Of a stretch of DNA of 64,000 bases, positions 31,611-39,468 are shown piece after piece. This DNA is from JAAXIE01 sp965204245 (lineage in GTDB: Bacteria > Chloroflexota > Dehalococcoidia > Lucifugimonadales > JAAXIE01): NCBI GenBank assembly GCA_965204245.1, contig CBDBED010000001.1, positions 558,001 through 622,000 of the forward strand, written 5' to 3'. The position numbers and the translations under genes were made by a program. The notes under the pieces were generated by a model. It saw only the letters and a list, made by a program, of their open reading frames with translations. It had not been told where the DNA came from and did not search any database. Every line of letters starts with the position of its first letter. Positions within the stretch are counted from its first letter, which is position 1.

Positions 31611-32795
31611 GTGAAGACGACCATCTCGATCCTCAAGGCTGACGTGGGGTCCATCGGTGGGCATACTAGGCCCTCCGCCAGAATGATGACCTCTGTGGAG
31701 AACGATGCCCAGCAGGCTGTCAGCCAAGGGCTCCTCCTCGACGCCTACGTTTCCCATACCGGCGACGACATTGCCATTATCATGTCCCACACAAGGGGGC
31801 CCAACGACACTGAAATACACCAGTTCGCTTGGGACTCCTTCATACGCGCCACCGATGTCGCCCGCGAATACGGGCTCTACGGCGCTGGTCAAGACCTGCT
31901 CGTCGATGCCCCATCCAGCAATCTTCGTGGGGCAGGCCCCGCTGTCGCCGAGGTGGAATTCGACCATGACCCTGTCAAGACCAACCGCACCCGTCCCGCC
32001 GAGTCCTTCATGGTGCTCGCTGCCGACAAGTGCGGCCCCGGCGCCTACAACCTCCCTCTGTTCCTCGGCTTTGCCGACCCCATGTACTGCGCCGGCCTGA
32101 TGCTCCCCAACATGATTAAGGGCTTCACCTTCCATATCATCGATATGGACAACACCTCCGGCGACAGCATGATCGACCTCAACGCCCCAGACGACTACTA
32201 CCAAATCACTGCCCTGCTGCGGGATAACGAGCGCTTCGGTATCGACAGCATCTCATCGCGTACCTTCGACGGCCAAGTCGCGGCCGCCATATCGGCCCAG
32301 CGCCTGCACAATGTCGCTGGCACCTACACCGGCAAGGATGACCCCGTTGCCATCGTGCGCAACCAAGGCATCTTCCCAGCCCCCGAGGAGCTGACCTCTC
32401 CCTTCGCCAAGGCCCACTATGTCGGTGGTGACGCCCGCGGCTCCCACGTCATGCCCCTGATGCCGGTTGCCATCAACACCCCCGTCACCGGCATGTACTG
32501 CCTGCCCATCGTTTCCTGCATCGGCTTCTCCCTGAGTGCAGAAGGCAAGTTCTCTGACTCCATGGTCGACTTCTTCGACAACCCTGCTTGGGACGAGGTC
32601 CGTCGCAGGGCCCAAGAAAAGGCCTTCGCCATGCGCGACCAAGGCTGGTCCGGCGCCGCCATGCTGCCCTACACTGAGCTTGAGTACAGCGGCTTCCGCA
32701 CCACCGTCACCAACCTCGTTGACAGGTTCGCGCTCCGCGAGGCAACCAACGGTGCCAGCCCCTCCTCCGCAAAGACCGCCCAGCCCAGCGGCTAG
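31611..32795 (+). CDS. fbp: Fructose-1,6-bisphosphate aldolase/phosphatase (archaeal type, class V)
   Basis: A 394-residue bifunctional FBP aldolase/phosphatase as found in Archaea and deep bacterial lineages. Key parts: the N-terminal ISILKADVGSIGGHTRPS metal site, HTGDDIAIIMSHTRG, LVLAADKCGPGAYNLPL, GDSMIDLNAPDDYYQI, GSHVMPLMPV, and a C-terminal region with FFDNPAWDEVRRRAQEKAFAMRDQGWSG. It condenses triose phosphates and dephosphorylates the product, driving gluconeogenesis one way. GTG at 31611 follows AAGGAGG; the longer in-frame start at 31572 is less likely. Strong promoter upstream and hairpin downstream, so a single-gene unit. Confidence 0.93.
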   Translation: MKTTISILKADVGSIGGHTRPSARMMTSVENDAQQAVSQGLLLDAYVSHTGDDIAIIMSHTRGPNDTEIHQFAWDSFIRATDVAREYGLYGAGQDLLVDAPSSNLRGAGPAVAEVEFDHDPVKTNRTRPAESFMVLAADKCGPGAYNLPLFLGFADPMYCAGLMLPNMIKGFTFHIIDMDNTSGDSMIDLNAPDDYYQITALLRDNERFGIDSISSRTFDGQVAAAISAQRLHNVAGTYTGKDDPVAIVRNQGIFPAPEELTSPFAKAHYVGGDARGSHVMPLMPVAINTPVTGMYCLPIVSCIGFSLSAEGKFSDSMVDFFDNPAWDEVRRRAQEKAFAMRDQGWSGAAMLPYTELEYSGFRTTVTNLVDRFALREATNGASPSSAKTAQPSG

Positions 32796-32816
32796 CCTCC
32801 AGAATCGACTATGAAT

Positions 32817-32849
32817 AATCGGGGCCGCGGGCTGCTCGCGGCCCCGATT
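32817..32849 (+). terminator. Terminator hairpin after fbp
   Basis: AATCGGGGCCGCG (32817-32829) pairs with CGCGGCCCCGATT (32837-32849), 13 bp with a 7-base loop, followed by tgttgg. Confidence 0.7.
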
Positions 32850-32892
32850 TGTTGGAGCCAACCGCCGCAACTACACAGGACAAGGCAGGTCA

Positions 32893-33495
32893 TTGGTAAC
32901 ACAACTCCTCATCGCTACCCACAACCAAGGCAAAGTCCGAGAGTTCTACCATCTGCTGGGAGACATACCCTTCTCCCTCACCTCTCTGAAGGAAGTGGGC
33001 ATCTCCGACGAAGTGGAGGAAACGGGCTCGACCTTCCAGGAAAACGCCATCATCAAAGCCCAAAGTTACGCCCGCCTGACGGGCCTGCTCACCCTAGCCG
33101 ACGACTCCGGCTTGGAGGTCGACGCCCTAAATGGCGACCCGGGTGTCTACTCGGCCCGCTATGGTGGCGAGGGCCTCACCGACGAAGGCCGCGTCGCCCT
33201 CCTGCTCCACAACATGCGCGGCGTCCCTTGGAACCTGCGTAGTGCCCGGTTCCGTTGCGTAATCGCCATCGCTCCGCCCGAAGGCGAAGCTACAATGGTG
33301 GAAGGTACAGTCGAGGGTGTAATACAATACGAGGCAATGGGCGACAACGGCTTCGGCTACGACCCGATATTTCTTCTACCGCATAAAGGACTGACCACGG
33401 CCCAGTTGCCCATGGACGAAAAAAACTCACTGAGCCATCGAGGTCAAGCCGCCCGCAAGGCAGCCGCACTGCTTATAGATTGGCCCCGTGCCTGA
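32893..33495 (+). CDS. rdgB: RdgB/HAM1 non-canonical purine NTP pyrophosphatase
   Basis: A 200-residue HAM1-family protein. It has the N-terminal LLIATHNQGKVREF substrate loop, ETGSTFQENAIIKAQSYA, the LADDSGLEVDALNGDPGVYSARYGG active-site block, GDNGFGYDPIF and the C-terminal NSLSHRGQAARK (the SHRxxA nucleobase pocket). It removes dITP/XTP from the nucleotide pool. TTG start at 32893 with AAGGCAGG just upstream. It ends 12 bases before moaA and probably shares a transcript with moaA, rnhA and moaC. Confidence 0.95.
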   Translation: MVTQLLIATHNQGKVREFYHLLGDIPFSLTSLKEVGISDEVEETGSTFQENAIIKAQSYARLTGLLTLADDSGLEVDALNGDPGVYSARYGGEGLTDEGRVALLLHNMRGVPWNLRSARFRCVIAIAPPEGEATMVEGTVEGVIQYEAMGDNGFGYDPIFLLPHKGLTTAQLPMDEKNSLSHRGQAARKAAALLIDWPRA

Positions 33496-33507
33496 GCCGC
33501 CATTATC

Positions 33508-34527
33508 ATGACTACCATACTCGACAAGATGCACCGCCCCATGCGGGACCTCCGGGTGTCCGTCACCGACAGGTGCAATTTCCGCTGCCCCTACTGCATG
33601 CCCGCCGAAATCTTCGGCGACCGCTACCAGTTCATGCCCAAGCCCCAGATGCTGGCCTTCGAGGAGATTGCCAAGCTGGTAACCCTGTTCACCCAGCTTG
33701 GCGTCAACAAGATTCGCCTCACCGGAGGCGAACCCCTGGTTCGCGCCAACCTTGATCGCCTCGTAGGCATGCTCTCCCAAGTCGAAGGGGTGGATGACCT
33801 CACTCTCACCACCAACGGCTACCTGCTTGCCCGCCAAGCTCAGAGCCTGAAGGACGCTGGACTCAGCCGCATCACCGTCAGCTTGGACTCCCTCGACGAC
33901 GAAGTCTTCGCCCAGATGAACGGGCGAGGCTACGGCACCGACCGCGTCCTGCGTGGCATCGAGCGCGCCGATCAAGTTGGCCTCCACCCCATCAAGATTA
34001 ACTGCGTGGTGCAGCGCGGCGTCAACGACCACACCATCGTCGACCTTGCCCGCTGCTTCCGGGGCACCGGCCACATCATCCGCTACATCGAATACATGGA
34101 CGTTGGCAACATCAACGGCTGGGACCATACCGAGGTCGTCACTGCCGCCGAAATAGTCGATATCATCAATGCCGAGTTCCCATTGGAACCCGTCGATGCC
34201 AACTACCGTGGAGAGGTCGCCAAGCGCTACCGCTACTGCGATGGCCAAGGCGAAATCGGCATCATCGCCTCCGTCAGCCAGCCCTTCTGCGGCGACTGCA
34301 CCCGCGCCCGCCTCTCCACTGACGGCAGTCTCTTCACCTGTCTCTTCGCTGGTCAAGGCAAGGATCTCCGCGAGGCCCTCCGCTCCGGCGCCACCGACCG
34401 GGATATGCTCGACCTCATCTCCAGCGTCTGGGGCGCACGAACAGACCGGTATTCCGAAGAGCGCTTCCATCTCGCTGCCGCCGGAGGTCCGCGCCGCAAA
34501 ATCGAGATGTACCAGATCGGCGGATAG
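33508..34527 (+). CDS. moaA: GTP 3',8-cyclase MoaA
   Basis: A 339-residue radical-SAM enzyme for the first step of molybdenum cofactor synthesis. The N-terminal cluster motif is CNFRCPYC (Cys-x3-Cys-x2-Cys) after RVSVTDR; the SAM site GGEPL follows (RLTGGEPLVR). A second 4Fe-4S cluster is formed by FCGDCTRARLSTDGSLFTC in the C-terminal domain, and the last residues are Gly-Gly, which family members need for activity. The product feeds MoaC, encoded two genes downstream; the molybdenum hydroxylase at 59.9-63.6 kb is a likely end user. Confidence 0.97.
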   Translation: MTTILDKMHRPMRDLRVSVTDRCNFRCPYCMPAEIFGDRYQFMPKPQMLAFEEIAKLVTLFTQLGVNKIRLTGGEPLVRANLDRLVGMLSQVEGVDDLTLTTNGYLLARQAQSLKDAGLSRITVSLDSLDDEVFAQMNGRGYGTDRVLRGIERADQVGLHPIKINCVVQRGVNDHTIVDLARCFRGTGHIIRYIEYMDVGNINGWDHTEVVTAAEIVDIINAEFPLEPVDANYRGEVAKRYRYCDGQGEIGIIASVSQPFCGDCTRARLSTDGSLFTCLFAGQGKDLREALRSGATDRDMLDLISSVWGARTDRYSEERFHLAAAGGPRRKIEMYQIGG

Positions 34528-34535
34528 GCCCTACC

Positions 34536-35030
34536 TTGAGCAGCACCCCGCCCGAGGTCACCATCTACACCGACGGCGCCTGCATCGGAAACCCCGGCCC
34601 CGGTGGCTACGGCGTCGTGCTCCTCCATGGCAATCAGCGTAGGGAACTCTCCGGTGGCCGCAGACTCACCACCAACAACCGCATGGAAATCCTCGCTGCC
34701 ATTGAGGGCCTTGAAGCCCTCAAGCAGTCCAGTTCCGTGACCCTCTACAGCGACTCTCAATACGTGGTAAACGCCATGGAGAAACGCTGGGCTGAAAAAT
34801 GGCGCAAAAACGGCTGGATGCGCACCAAGCAGGACCGCGCCATCAACCCCGACCTGTGGCAGAGGCTGTTGGACCTCTGCCAAGGGCACAGAGTGAAGTT
34901 CCGCTGGGTCAAGGGTCACGCAGGCCACCCTCTCAACGAGCGCTGCGACCAATTAGCCAATGGCGAAGCCCGCAAACAGGGCCAACCCCCGGACCAAGAA
35001 TACGAGTCCACCACACGGAGGTCGAGATGA
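34536..35030 (+). CDS. rnhA: Ribonuclease HI
   Basis: A 164-residue RNase HI. All catalytic residues are visible: Asp in VTIYTDGACIGNPGPGGYG, Glu in NNRMEILAAIEGLEAL, Asp in LYSDSQYVVNAM, His in WVKGHAGHPLNERCD and the last Asp in the same stretch. The basic handle region (MEKRWAEKWRKNGW) is present. It cleaves RNA in RNA:DNA hybrids. TTG start 8 bases after moaA. Its end overlaps the moaC start (ATGA), so it is embedded in a moa transcript. Confidence 0.96.
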   Translation: MSSTPPEVTIYTDGACIGNPGPGGYGVVLLHGNQRRELSGGRRLTTNNRMEILAAIEGLEALKQSSSVTLYSDSQYVVNAMEKRWAEKWRKNGWMRTKQDRAINPDLWQRLLDLCQGHRVKFRWVKGHAGHPLNERCDQLANGEARKQGQPPDQEYESTTRRSR

Positions 35031-35521
35031 CCCAACAGCAAGCCCCCTCAGGACTCACCCACCTCGACTCTCAGGGTCGTGCCAGCATGGTCGATGTCGG
35101 TTGGAAAGAACCCACCCGCCGCGAGGCTGTCGCCAAGGGATTCGTCTCCATGCAGCCCGAAACCCTAGCCCGCATCCGGGAAGGCTCCATGGAAAAGGGT
35201 GATGTGTTCGCCGTGGCCCGCTTGGCTGGCATCATGGGGGCCAAGCAGACCTCCCAACTAATCCCCCTCTGCCACCCCATGCCCATCGACCGCGTGGCCG
35301 TCGACCTTGAAGCCGACCCGGAGGGCCAAGGTGTGGAGATCACCGCCACCGCCGCCACCTCAGCCAAGACCGGTGTGGAAATGGAGGCCATGACCGCCGT
35401 CTCCGTCGCCGCCCTAGCCCTCTACGACATGTGCAAATCCGTAGACCGCGCCATGCGCATCGAAGCCGTCCGCCTGATCAGCAAGCGAGGAGGCAACAGC
35501 GGGGACATCATCCTCGAGTAG
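35027..35521 (+). CDS. moaC: Cyclic pyranopterin monophosphate synthase MoaC
   Basis: A 164-residue MoaC. It has the N-terminal GLTHLDSQGRASMVDVGWKEPTRREAVAKG, the active-site segment AGIMGAKQTSQLIPLCHPMPIDRV (with LCHP), ATAATSAKTGVEMEAMTAVSVAALALYDMCK and the ending SKRGGNSGD. It turns 3',8-cyclo-GTP into cPMP. The ATG overlaps the rnhA stop, with CGGAGG 6 bases upstream. No moaB/moaD/moaE/moeA genes are in the window, so the rest of the pathway must lie elsewhere. Confidence 0.97.
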   Translation: MTQQQAPSGLTHLDSQGRASMVDVGWKEPTRREAVAKGFVSMQPETLARIREGSMEKGDVFAVARLAGIMGAKQTSQLIPLCHPMPIDRVAVDLEADPEGQGVEITATAATSAKTGVEMEAMTAVSVAALALYDMCKSVDRAMRIEAVRLISKRGGNSGDIILE

Positions 35522-35526
35522 ACCCT

Positions 35527-35871
35527 TCACTCTATGTAGGCCCGCAAGACCTCCAAGGCCGCCTCCGCCCACACCACATACTCCTCATCCGTCAGTGCCA
35601 AGGGCGCCAACTCCTCCGCTGGGTTCGGGTCGCTCACCACCTCCGCCCCCGGCAGCAGCCTCAGCACCAACTCATACAACTCCCCGTCTGGACACACCAC
35701 CACACACCCCCGGTCCACCCCCACCGGACTTCCACCCAACTCCACCTCCACAGCCTCCAACCAGTTCCGCCCCAAAAATGTGGGAAACGGCCGCACCCGT
35801 CCCGCCACCTCCCGCAGTCGCCCACGCACCTCCTCCGCCTTGCGAGAAAGCTCCTCAGCCACGGTTCCCAC
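35527..35871 (-). CDS. Hypothetical protein (114 aa, acidic C-terminal half)
   Basis: A 114-residue reading frame on the reverse strand, convergent with moaC. It begins with a basic helical stretch (ELSRKAEEVRGRLREVAGRVRPFP), then TFLGRNWLEAVEVELGG, a predicted strand pair DRGCVVVCPDGELYELVLRLLPGA, and an acidic helix (LALTDEEYVVWAEAALEVLRAYIE). The pattern reads like a small alpha/beta protein rather than an antisense shadow, since nothing is encoded opposite. I do not recognise a family. Confidence 0.55.
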   Translation of the reverse strand: MGTVAEELSRKAEEVRGRLREVAGRVRPFPTFLGRNWLEAVEVELGGSPVGVDRGCVVVCPDGELYELVLRLLPGAEVVSDPNPAEELAPLALTDEEYVVWAEAALEVLRAYIE

Positions 35872-35873
35872 GT

Positions 35874-35902
35874 TTGACAGCCAGCATACCCACAGCTACA
35901 GT
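35874..35902 (+). promoter_or_regulatory. Promoter of tRNA-Met
   Basis: TTGACA (35874-35879), 17 bases, TACAGT (35897-35902). The tRNA begins 48 bases after the -10. The -35 sits just beyond the start codon of the divergent hypothetical gene. Confidence 0.65.
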
Positions 35903-35950
35903 ATTCTACATCGGGGTCACAGTCAGGCGGCTGGTCGGCTGGCCTCAGGC

Positions 35951-36025
35951 GGCAACGTAGCTCAGCGGCAGAGCGGGCGCTTCATAAGCGCTAGGTCATA
36001 GGTTCGAATCCTATCGTTGCCACCA
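35951..36025 (+). tRNA. tRNA-Met (anticodon CAT), elongator type
   Basis: Full cloverleaf: acceptor GGCAACG/CGTTGCC, D-arm GCTC/GAGC, anticodon arm with loop TTCATAA, T-arm ATAGG-TTCGAAT-CCTAT, and encoded CCA. The paired G1-C72 argues against the initiator. A tRNA-Ile read with modified C34 cannot be fully excluded. An intrinsic terminator follows. Confidence 0.93.
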
Positions 36026-36065
36026 CCTTCCCGCTCTCTCCTCCCACCGTAGAAATCTCCCATAC

Positions 36066-36101
36066 AAAAAGAGAGGCCAGTACGACTGGCCTCTCTTTTT
36101 T
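36066..36101. terminator. Bidirectional intrinsic terminator
   Basis: AAAAAGAGAGGCCAG (36066-36080) pairs with CTGGCCTCTCTTTTT (36086-36100) over a 5-base loop. It has a T-run on one strand and, as A-run, on the other, and lies between tRNA-Met and the convergent VOC gene. Confidence 0.92.
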
Positions 36102-36124
36102 CAATACTGGGGTTTAGGCGCCGA

Positions 36125-36505
36125 TTACTTCCGCGGCTCCTGCAACTCCAACTGGTTCCCCGCCGGGTCCCGCAAAAACACCTGTCGCAGGTTCCCCACC
36201 AGCCCGTCAATCAGCAGGTACTCAATGCCCTCGGCATCCAGCTCCCGCATGGCGTCGTCCAGGGACTCCACCTGCAACGCGTAGTGCACTTGGATGGGGT
36301 CGTGGGTCTCGCCTGTGGGCTCGCAGCCTATGATGTGCACTTGCGGCTCGTCGGACACGCCTTCCGCGCCCAGCCACGCACCTGGCATGTTGGGTATCTC
36401 CGGCCTCGGCGCCATCTTCATCCCCATCACACGGGTATAGAAGTCGTGGGTCTCGTCATAGGGCATCGTGGGAATGGCAGTGTGTAGGAACTTCGTGACC
36501 TTCAT
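36125..36505 (-). CDS. VOC-family (glyoxalase-like) protein
   Basis: A 126-residue single-domain VOC protein: an N-terminal KFLHTAIPTMPYDETHDFYTRVMGM module, then VHYALQVESLDDAMRELDAEGIEYL and the ending QVFLRDPAGNQLELQEP with the usual metal Glu. The His in LHTAI and His in VHYAL fit the other ligands. Substrate unknown. The ATG at 36505 has AAGGAG about 9 bases upstream; the in-frame start at 36568 is not supported. It follows the RidA gene by about 90 bases on the same strand and may share its transcript. Confidence 0.85.
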   Translation of the reverse strand: MKVTKFLHTAIPTMPYDETHDFYTRVMGMKMAPRPEIPNMPGAWLGAEGVSDEPQVHIIGCEPTGETHDPIQVHYALQVESLDDAMRELDAEGIEYLLIDGLVGNLRQVFLRDPAGNQLELQEPRK

Positions 36506-36595
36506 TTCTGTGATCTCCTTGAATGCTTGTGTGCCGATAATGATAACCCAAGGCGTGTCTTTTCCCAACCCTTGGGTTGCCTGTCCAGACCCTGC

Positions 36596-36982
36596 CTATT
36601 CGGGCAGCACGCAGATGGCCTCTATCTCAATCTTCAGGTGAGGTTCCACCAAGCCCGCCACCTGGACCCTCGTGCTGGCTGGCAGATTGTCGCCAAAATA
36701 GCGCACCCGCACCTCGTGAGTCTTGGCCCCGGCAGCGCTGTCGATCTCTGTCACGAAGCTGGTGATTTTCACAATGTTGCTCATCGTGCCGCCCTCGGCC
36801 TCCACGATGTGCTTCATGCGCCTCAGAATCACCTCGGTCTGCTCCGCCATGTCGCCATGCTCCGCCTCGGTGTCCCGGGCAGTGGCCCCCGATAGGAAGA
36901 GCATGTTGCCCGCCCGTACCGAATGGAAGTGGGGAGCGCCGGGAGCCGGTATCTCAGCATAGTTCTTCCTAGTGATGTCCAT
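36596..36982 (-). CDS. RidA/YjgF-family protein
   Basis: A 128-residue Rid-family protein. It shows PHFHSVRAGNMLFLSGATARDTEA at the N-terminus, the Q-T-E-V-I-L-R-R-M-K-H central helix, MSNIVKITSFVTEI and the C-terminal PASTRVQVAGLVEPHLKIEIEAICVLP. The Arg in STRVQV corresponds to the catalytic Arg105 of RidA, and the Glu near the end to Glu120. True RidA deaminates reactive enamines/imines; subgroup members may act on other substrates. The ATG at 36982 has GAGGAGG upstream. Confidence 0.9.
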   Translation of the reverse strand: MDITRKNYAEIPAPGAPHFHSVRAGNMLFLSGATARDTEAEHGDMAEQTEVILRRMKHIVEAEGGTMSNIVKITSFVTEIDSAAGAKTHEVRVRYFGDNLPASTRVQVAGLVEPHLKIEIEAICVLPE

Positions 36983-37075
36983 GGGGCGCCTCCTCAATTG
37001 AGCTTGCCAGCTGAATTCGAAAGCGGGCCTGCTGGTATTTTGCCCTTACCCGCATGGTGCGGCAAGTTGTTCGAC

Positions 37076-37105
37076 TTGCGCCCCTTCAAGGGCCGCACCT
37101 ATAAT
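37076..37105 (+). promoter_or_regulatory. Promoter of the tRNA-Val/Leu/Arg cluster
   Basis: TTGCGC (37076-37081), 18 bases, TATAAT (37100-37105). tRNA-Val starts 21 bases after the -10. Confidence 0.55.
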
Positions 37106-37126
37106 GGTCGTCTGGCAGCTTCATAG

Positions 37127-37202
37127 GGGCGGTTAGCTCAGCGGTTAGAGCGCCTCGTTCACACCGAGGAGGTCAGAGGTTCAAATCCTCTATCGCCCAC
37201 CA
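37127..37202 (+). tRNA. tRNA-Val (anticodon CAC)
   Basis: Acceptor GGGCGGT/ATCGCCC, D-arm GCTC/GAGC, anticodon arm CCTCG-TTCACAC-CGAGG, T-arm AGAGG-TTCAAAT-CCTCT, and encoded CCA. First gene of a three-tRNA cluster. Confidence 0.93.
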
Positions 37203-37228
37203 TGCAGAGTCCAGGGTTTCCAGTCCCA

Positions 37229-37314
37229 GCCGAGGTGGCGGAACGGCAGACGCGCTACGTTCAGGGCGTAGTGTCCTTACGGGCGTGCGGGTTCAAATCC
37301 CGCCCTCGGCACCA
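37229..37314 (+). tRNA. tRNA-Leu (anticodon CAG)
   Basis: Class II tRNA with a long variable arm (about 12 bases, TGTCCTTACGGGCGT region). Acceptor GCCGAGG/CCTCGGC, anticodon arm CTACG-TTCAGGG-CGTAG, T-arm GCGGG-TTCAAAT-CCCGC, and encoded CCA. Confidence 0.93.
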
Positions 37315-37375
37315 CCGCTTCTGCCCTAAGGCCCGCCCATCGGACTCTGCCTATGCCTTGGGTGCCGGAAAATAC

Positions 37376-37452
37376 GCGCTTGTAGCTCAGTTGGATAGAG
37401 CGCAGCCCTGCGGAGGCTGAGGCCGTGGGTTCGAGTCCCGCCAAGCGCGCCA
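37376..37452 (+). tRNA. tRNA-Arg (anticodon GCG)
   Basis: Acceptor GCGCTTG/CAAGCGC, D-arm GCTC/GAGC, anticodon arm CAGCC-CTGCGGA-GGCTG, T-arm GTGGG-TTCGAGT-CCCGC, and encoded CCA. The anticodon is GCG; most bacteria read CGC/CGT with ACG edited to ICG. Confidence 0.9.
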
Positions 37453-37519
37453 CCCCAAACCTCACCCGTCCCATGTCTCCCATCCTGTTTTTCGGCATGG
37501 GGCAGCTTGGAACACTGCC

Positions 37520-38722
37520 ATGACAACCCCCCAACGAATCACCAACGACAGCCTCAATGCCTTCTGCAACGACACCGAGGCATACCTGCCCGGCAGCCCC
37601 ACTGGTCCCCTCGCTGGCCTTGCCTTCGCTGCCAAGGACATACTCGATGTGGCAGGCCACGTCACTGGCGGAGGCAACCCCGACTGGAAGGCGACCCATC
37701 CTCCCGCTGAGCGCACTGCTTGGGTGGTCCAGACCCTGGTTGATGCCGGGGCCACCATGGTGGGCAAGACTCACACCGATGAACTCACCCGCGGCATCTT
37801 TGGCGAGAACGTCCACTATGGAACGCCCGTCAATGCCAGTGCCCCCGACCGCGTGCCCGGCGGCTCCTCCAGCGGCTCCGCTTCGGCCGTCTCTGGACGC
37901 CTCGTGGATTTCGCCCTCGGCTCCGACACCGGCGGCTCGGTGCGCATCCCCTCCTCCTTTTGCGGCCTCTATGGCCTTCGGCCCACCCACGGGCGCATCC
38001 CCCTTGATGGCATCCTGATTCAAGCCCCCAGCTATGACACCATCGGCTGGTTCGCCTGCGATATTGAGCTTTTCGCCCGTGTCGGCGATGTGCTGCTTGC
38101 CCATTCCCGACGCACTGAAATGCGTGCCCAGCGTCTCATACTTGCCCAGGATGCTTTTGAGCTGGCCGATCCTGCTACGGTGGAGGCCCTCCAGCCCCAT
38201 GTGGCTGCCGTCACTGCCCTCATCGGAAATGTCCAGAACGAGCGCATCGCTCATACCAGCCTCGCTGACTGGGCACGGCGGCAACTGGTGTTGCAGGGGC
38301 GCGAGGCTTGGGCGTCGGTGGATGAATGGATTGACTTGGTGAATCCGCGGTTCGCCTTCAACGTGGCCGAGCGGTATACCATGGGGCGGTCCTTCACCGA
38401 TGAGGACGTGGAACAGGCCCAAGAGGTGAGGACTCAGATCCGGACGCGGGTGGGTGAGTTGCTGGGGGATGATGCCTTCATCTGCCTGCCCACAGCCGTC
38501 GGCCCTGCTCCCCTCCTCGGAGGCACCCAGCAGGAGCGCGCCGCCCTCCAGGTCCGCAACAGCCACCTCACCACCATCGCTGGCAACTCCGGCTCCCCTC
38601 AAATCAACCTGCCAGTCGCCCAGGTGGACGGGGCTCCTGTGGGTCTCTCGCTCATTGGGCCTCGCGGTGCTGATGAGGCCCTTATCGCCCTTGCCAGTGA
38701 GCTGGCTCAAGGTGCGGGGTAG
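37520..38722 (+). CDS. Amidase (amidase signature family)
   Basis: A 400-residue amidase-signature enzyme. The Ser-cisSer-Lys triad is present: Lys in GLAFAAKDILDV, cis-Ser in ALGSDTGGSVRIPSSFCGLYG and the loop VPGGSSSGSASAVSG. The C-terminal half (about 200-400) is the variable substrate domain, ending with SPQINLPVAQVDGAPVGLSLIGPRGAD. Members hydrolyse amides, including indole-acetamide and peptide amides; the substrate is not predictable. It lies directly after tRNA-Arg and before an unusual gene-free repeat region. Confidence 0.92.
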   Translation: MTTPQRITNDSLNAFCNDTEAYLPGSPTGPLAGLAFAAKDILDVAGHVTGGGNPDWKATHPPAERTAWVVQTLVDAGATMVGKTHTDELTRGIFGENVHYGTPVNASAPDRVPGGSSSGSASAVSGRLVDFALGSDTGGSVRIPSSFCGLYGLRPTHGRIPLDGILIQAPSYDTIGWFACDIELFARVGDVLLAHSRRTEMRAQRLILAQDAFELADPATVEALQPHVAAVTALIGNVQNERIAHTSLADWARRQLVLQGREAWASVDEWIDLVNPRFAFNVAERYTMGRSFTDEDVEQAQEVRTQIRTRVGELLGDDAFICLPTAVGPAPLLGGTQQERAALQVRNSHLTTIAGNSGSPQINLPVAQVDGAPVGLSLIGPRGADEALIALASELAQGAG

Positions 38723-39468
38723 CCCCGCTCTTTGGGGGTGCCAAAATGCCACAATGTCACACGGTTTATAGCTAAAATATTTTTTTCGTAGCTGAGAGTT
38801 GTGACATTTGTGACATTTTCCTAGCTGGCCAGATACGAAAAAAGTGTGACATTTTTTCGTAGCTGGGAATGTCACAGACGTCACGCTTCTGTGACATTTG
38901 TGACATTTTCGTATCTGAAGAAATGTCACACTGTGACATTTTGGAGGGCTCCCTAAATGGGGTGTTTTTGGGCGGGGGAGCAGGGCGGGTTGTTGGGTGG
39001 CGGCGGTGAGAACATGCCTCGCGGGGAGGGGGAACTGAGCCGACATGGGAAGGGGGATTGCGGGGAACGCTGCAATGACGGAGGGCTGAGGGGAAACGGC
39101 GATGGACCGCGCGAAAACGAAGGAGAAGAACGTGCGAATAACGGACGAGAGCGTGAGGAGGACGGAGAAGGGCGGCTTGGCCGTTTGCATGTCCATTGAT
39201 TCTCCTATCGATCAGGGGCCGTTCAGGGCGTTCGGGGGCGTTTGGGGCTGGTCGCCGTAGTTTGCCGGTGCTGGCAGAAGGCCAGAGTCCGGTGGCGACG
39301 GTTTAATGATGGGCTATAGAGGACGGGGGCCGCAAGCGGTTTTTGTCATGCCTGTTCAGCCCCAACTCCGGCCTTGTGTCCAGAGGATGGGACTCGGGAG
39401 GAGGGCACGGAATGAAGGTGGCTCCAGTTTGGCCCATCCCAGCTCATAGCAACCAAGGAGGCTGATAC
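38723..39468. other. 746-base gene-free region with iteron-like repeats and a purine-rich block
   Basis: The left part (38745-38945) is AT-rich and full of TGTGACAT repeats. The right part (38945-39200) is strongly G/A-rich on the plus strand, and a weak gap follows up to the MBL gene. Long frames on either strand here have low-complexity translations dictated by the repeats or the purine bias, so I call no gene. Confidence 0.6.
38754..38941. repeat. Iteron-like cluster of nine TGTGACAT octamers
   Basis: Direct copies of TGTGACAT start at 38800, 38809, 38845, 38890, 38899 and 38932; inverted copies lie at 38754-38761, 38869-38876 and 38923-38930. Two pairs are spaced exactly 9 bases and sit in an identical 21-base block (38800-38820 and 38890-38910). 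AAATGTCACA (38921-38930) and TGTGACATTT (38932-38941) form a perfect palindrome. TTTTTTCGTAGCTG also occurs twice (38781-38794, 38852-38865). The layout resembles iterons or a multi-site operator. Confidence 0.85.

Noticed and set aside
38754..38941. The TGTGACAT cluster read as a CRISPR or as CRP sites
   Set aside because: No unique spacers of constant length; the half-sites are not arranged as TGTGA-N6-TCACA.
37277..39196. A 639-codon open frame on the minus strand across the tRNAs, amidase and repeat region
   Set aside because: It runs antisense to the amidase gene and two tRNAs. Its CHKCH-type stretches simply translate the TGTGACAT repeats, and it has no family features.
38957..39199. 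An 80-codon plus-strand frame in the purine-rich block
   Set aside because: The translation is low-complexity Gly, Arg and Glu from the G/A bias; no SD and no fold signs.
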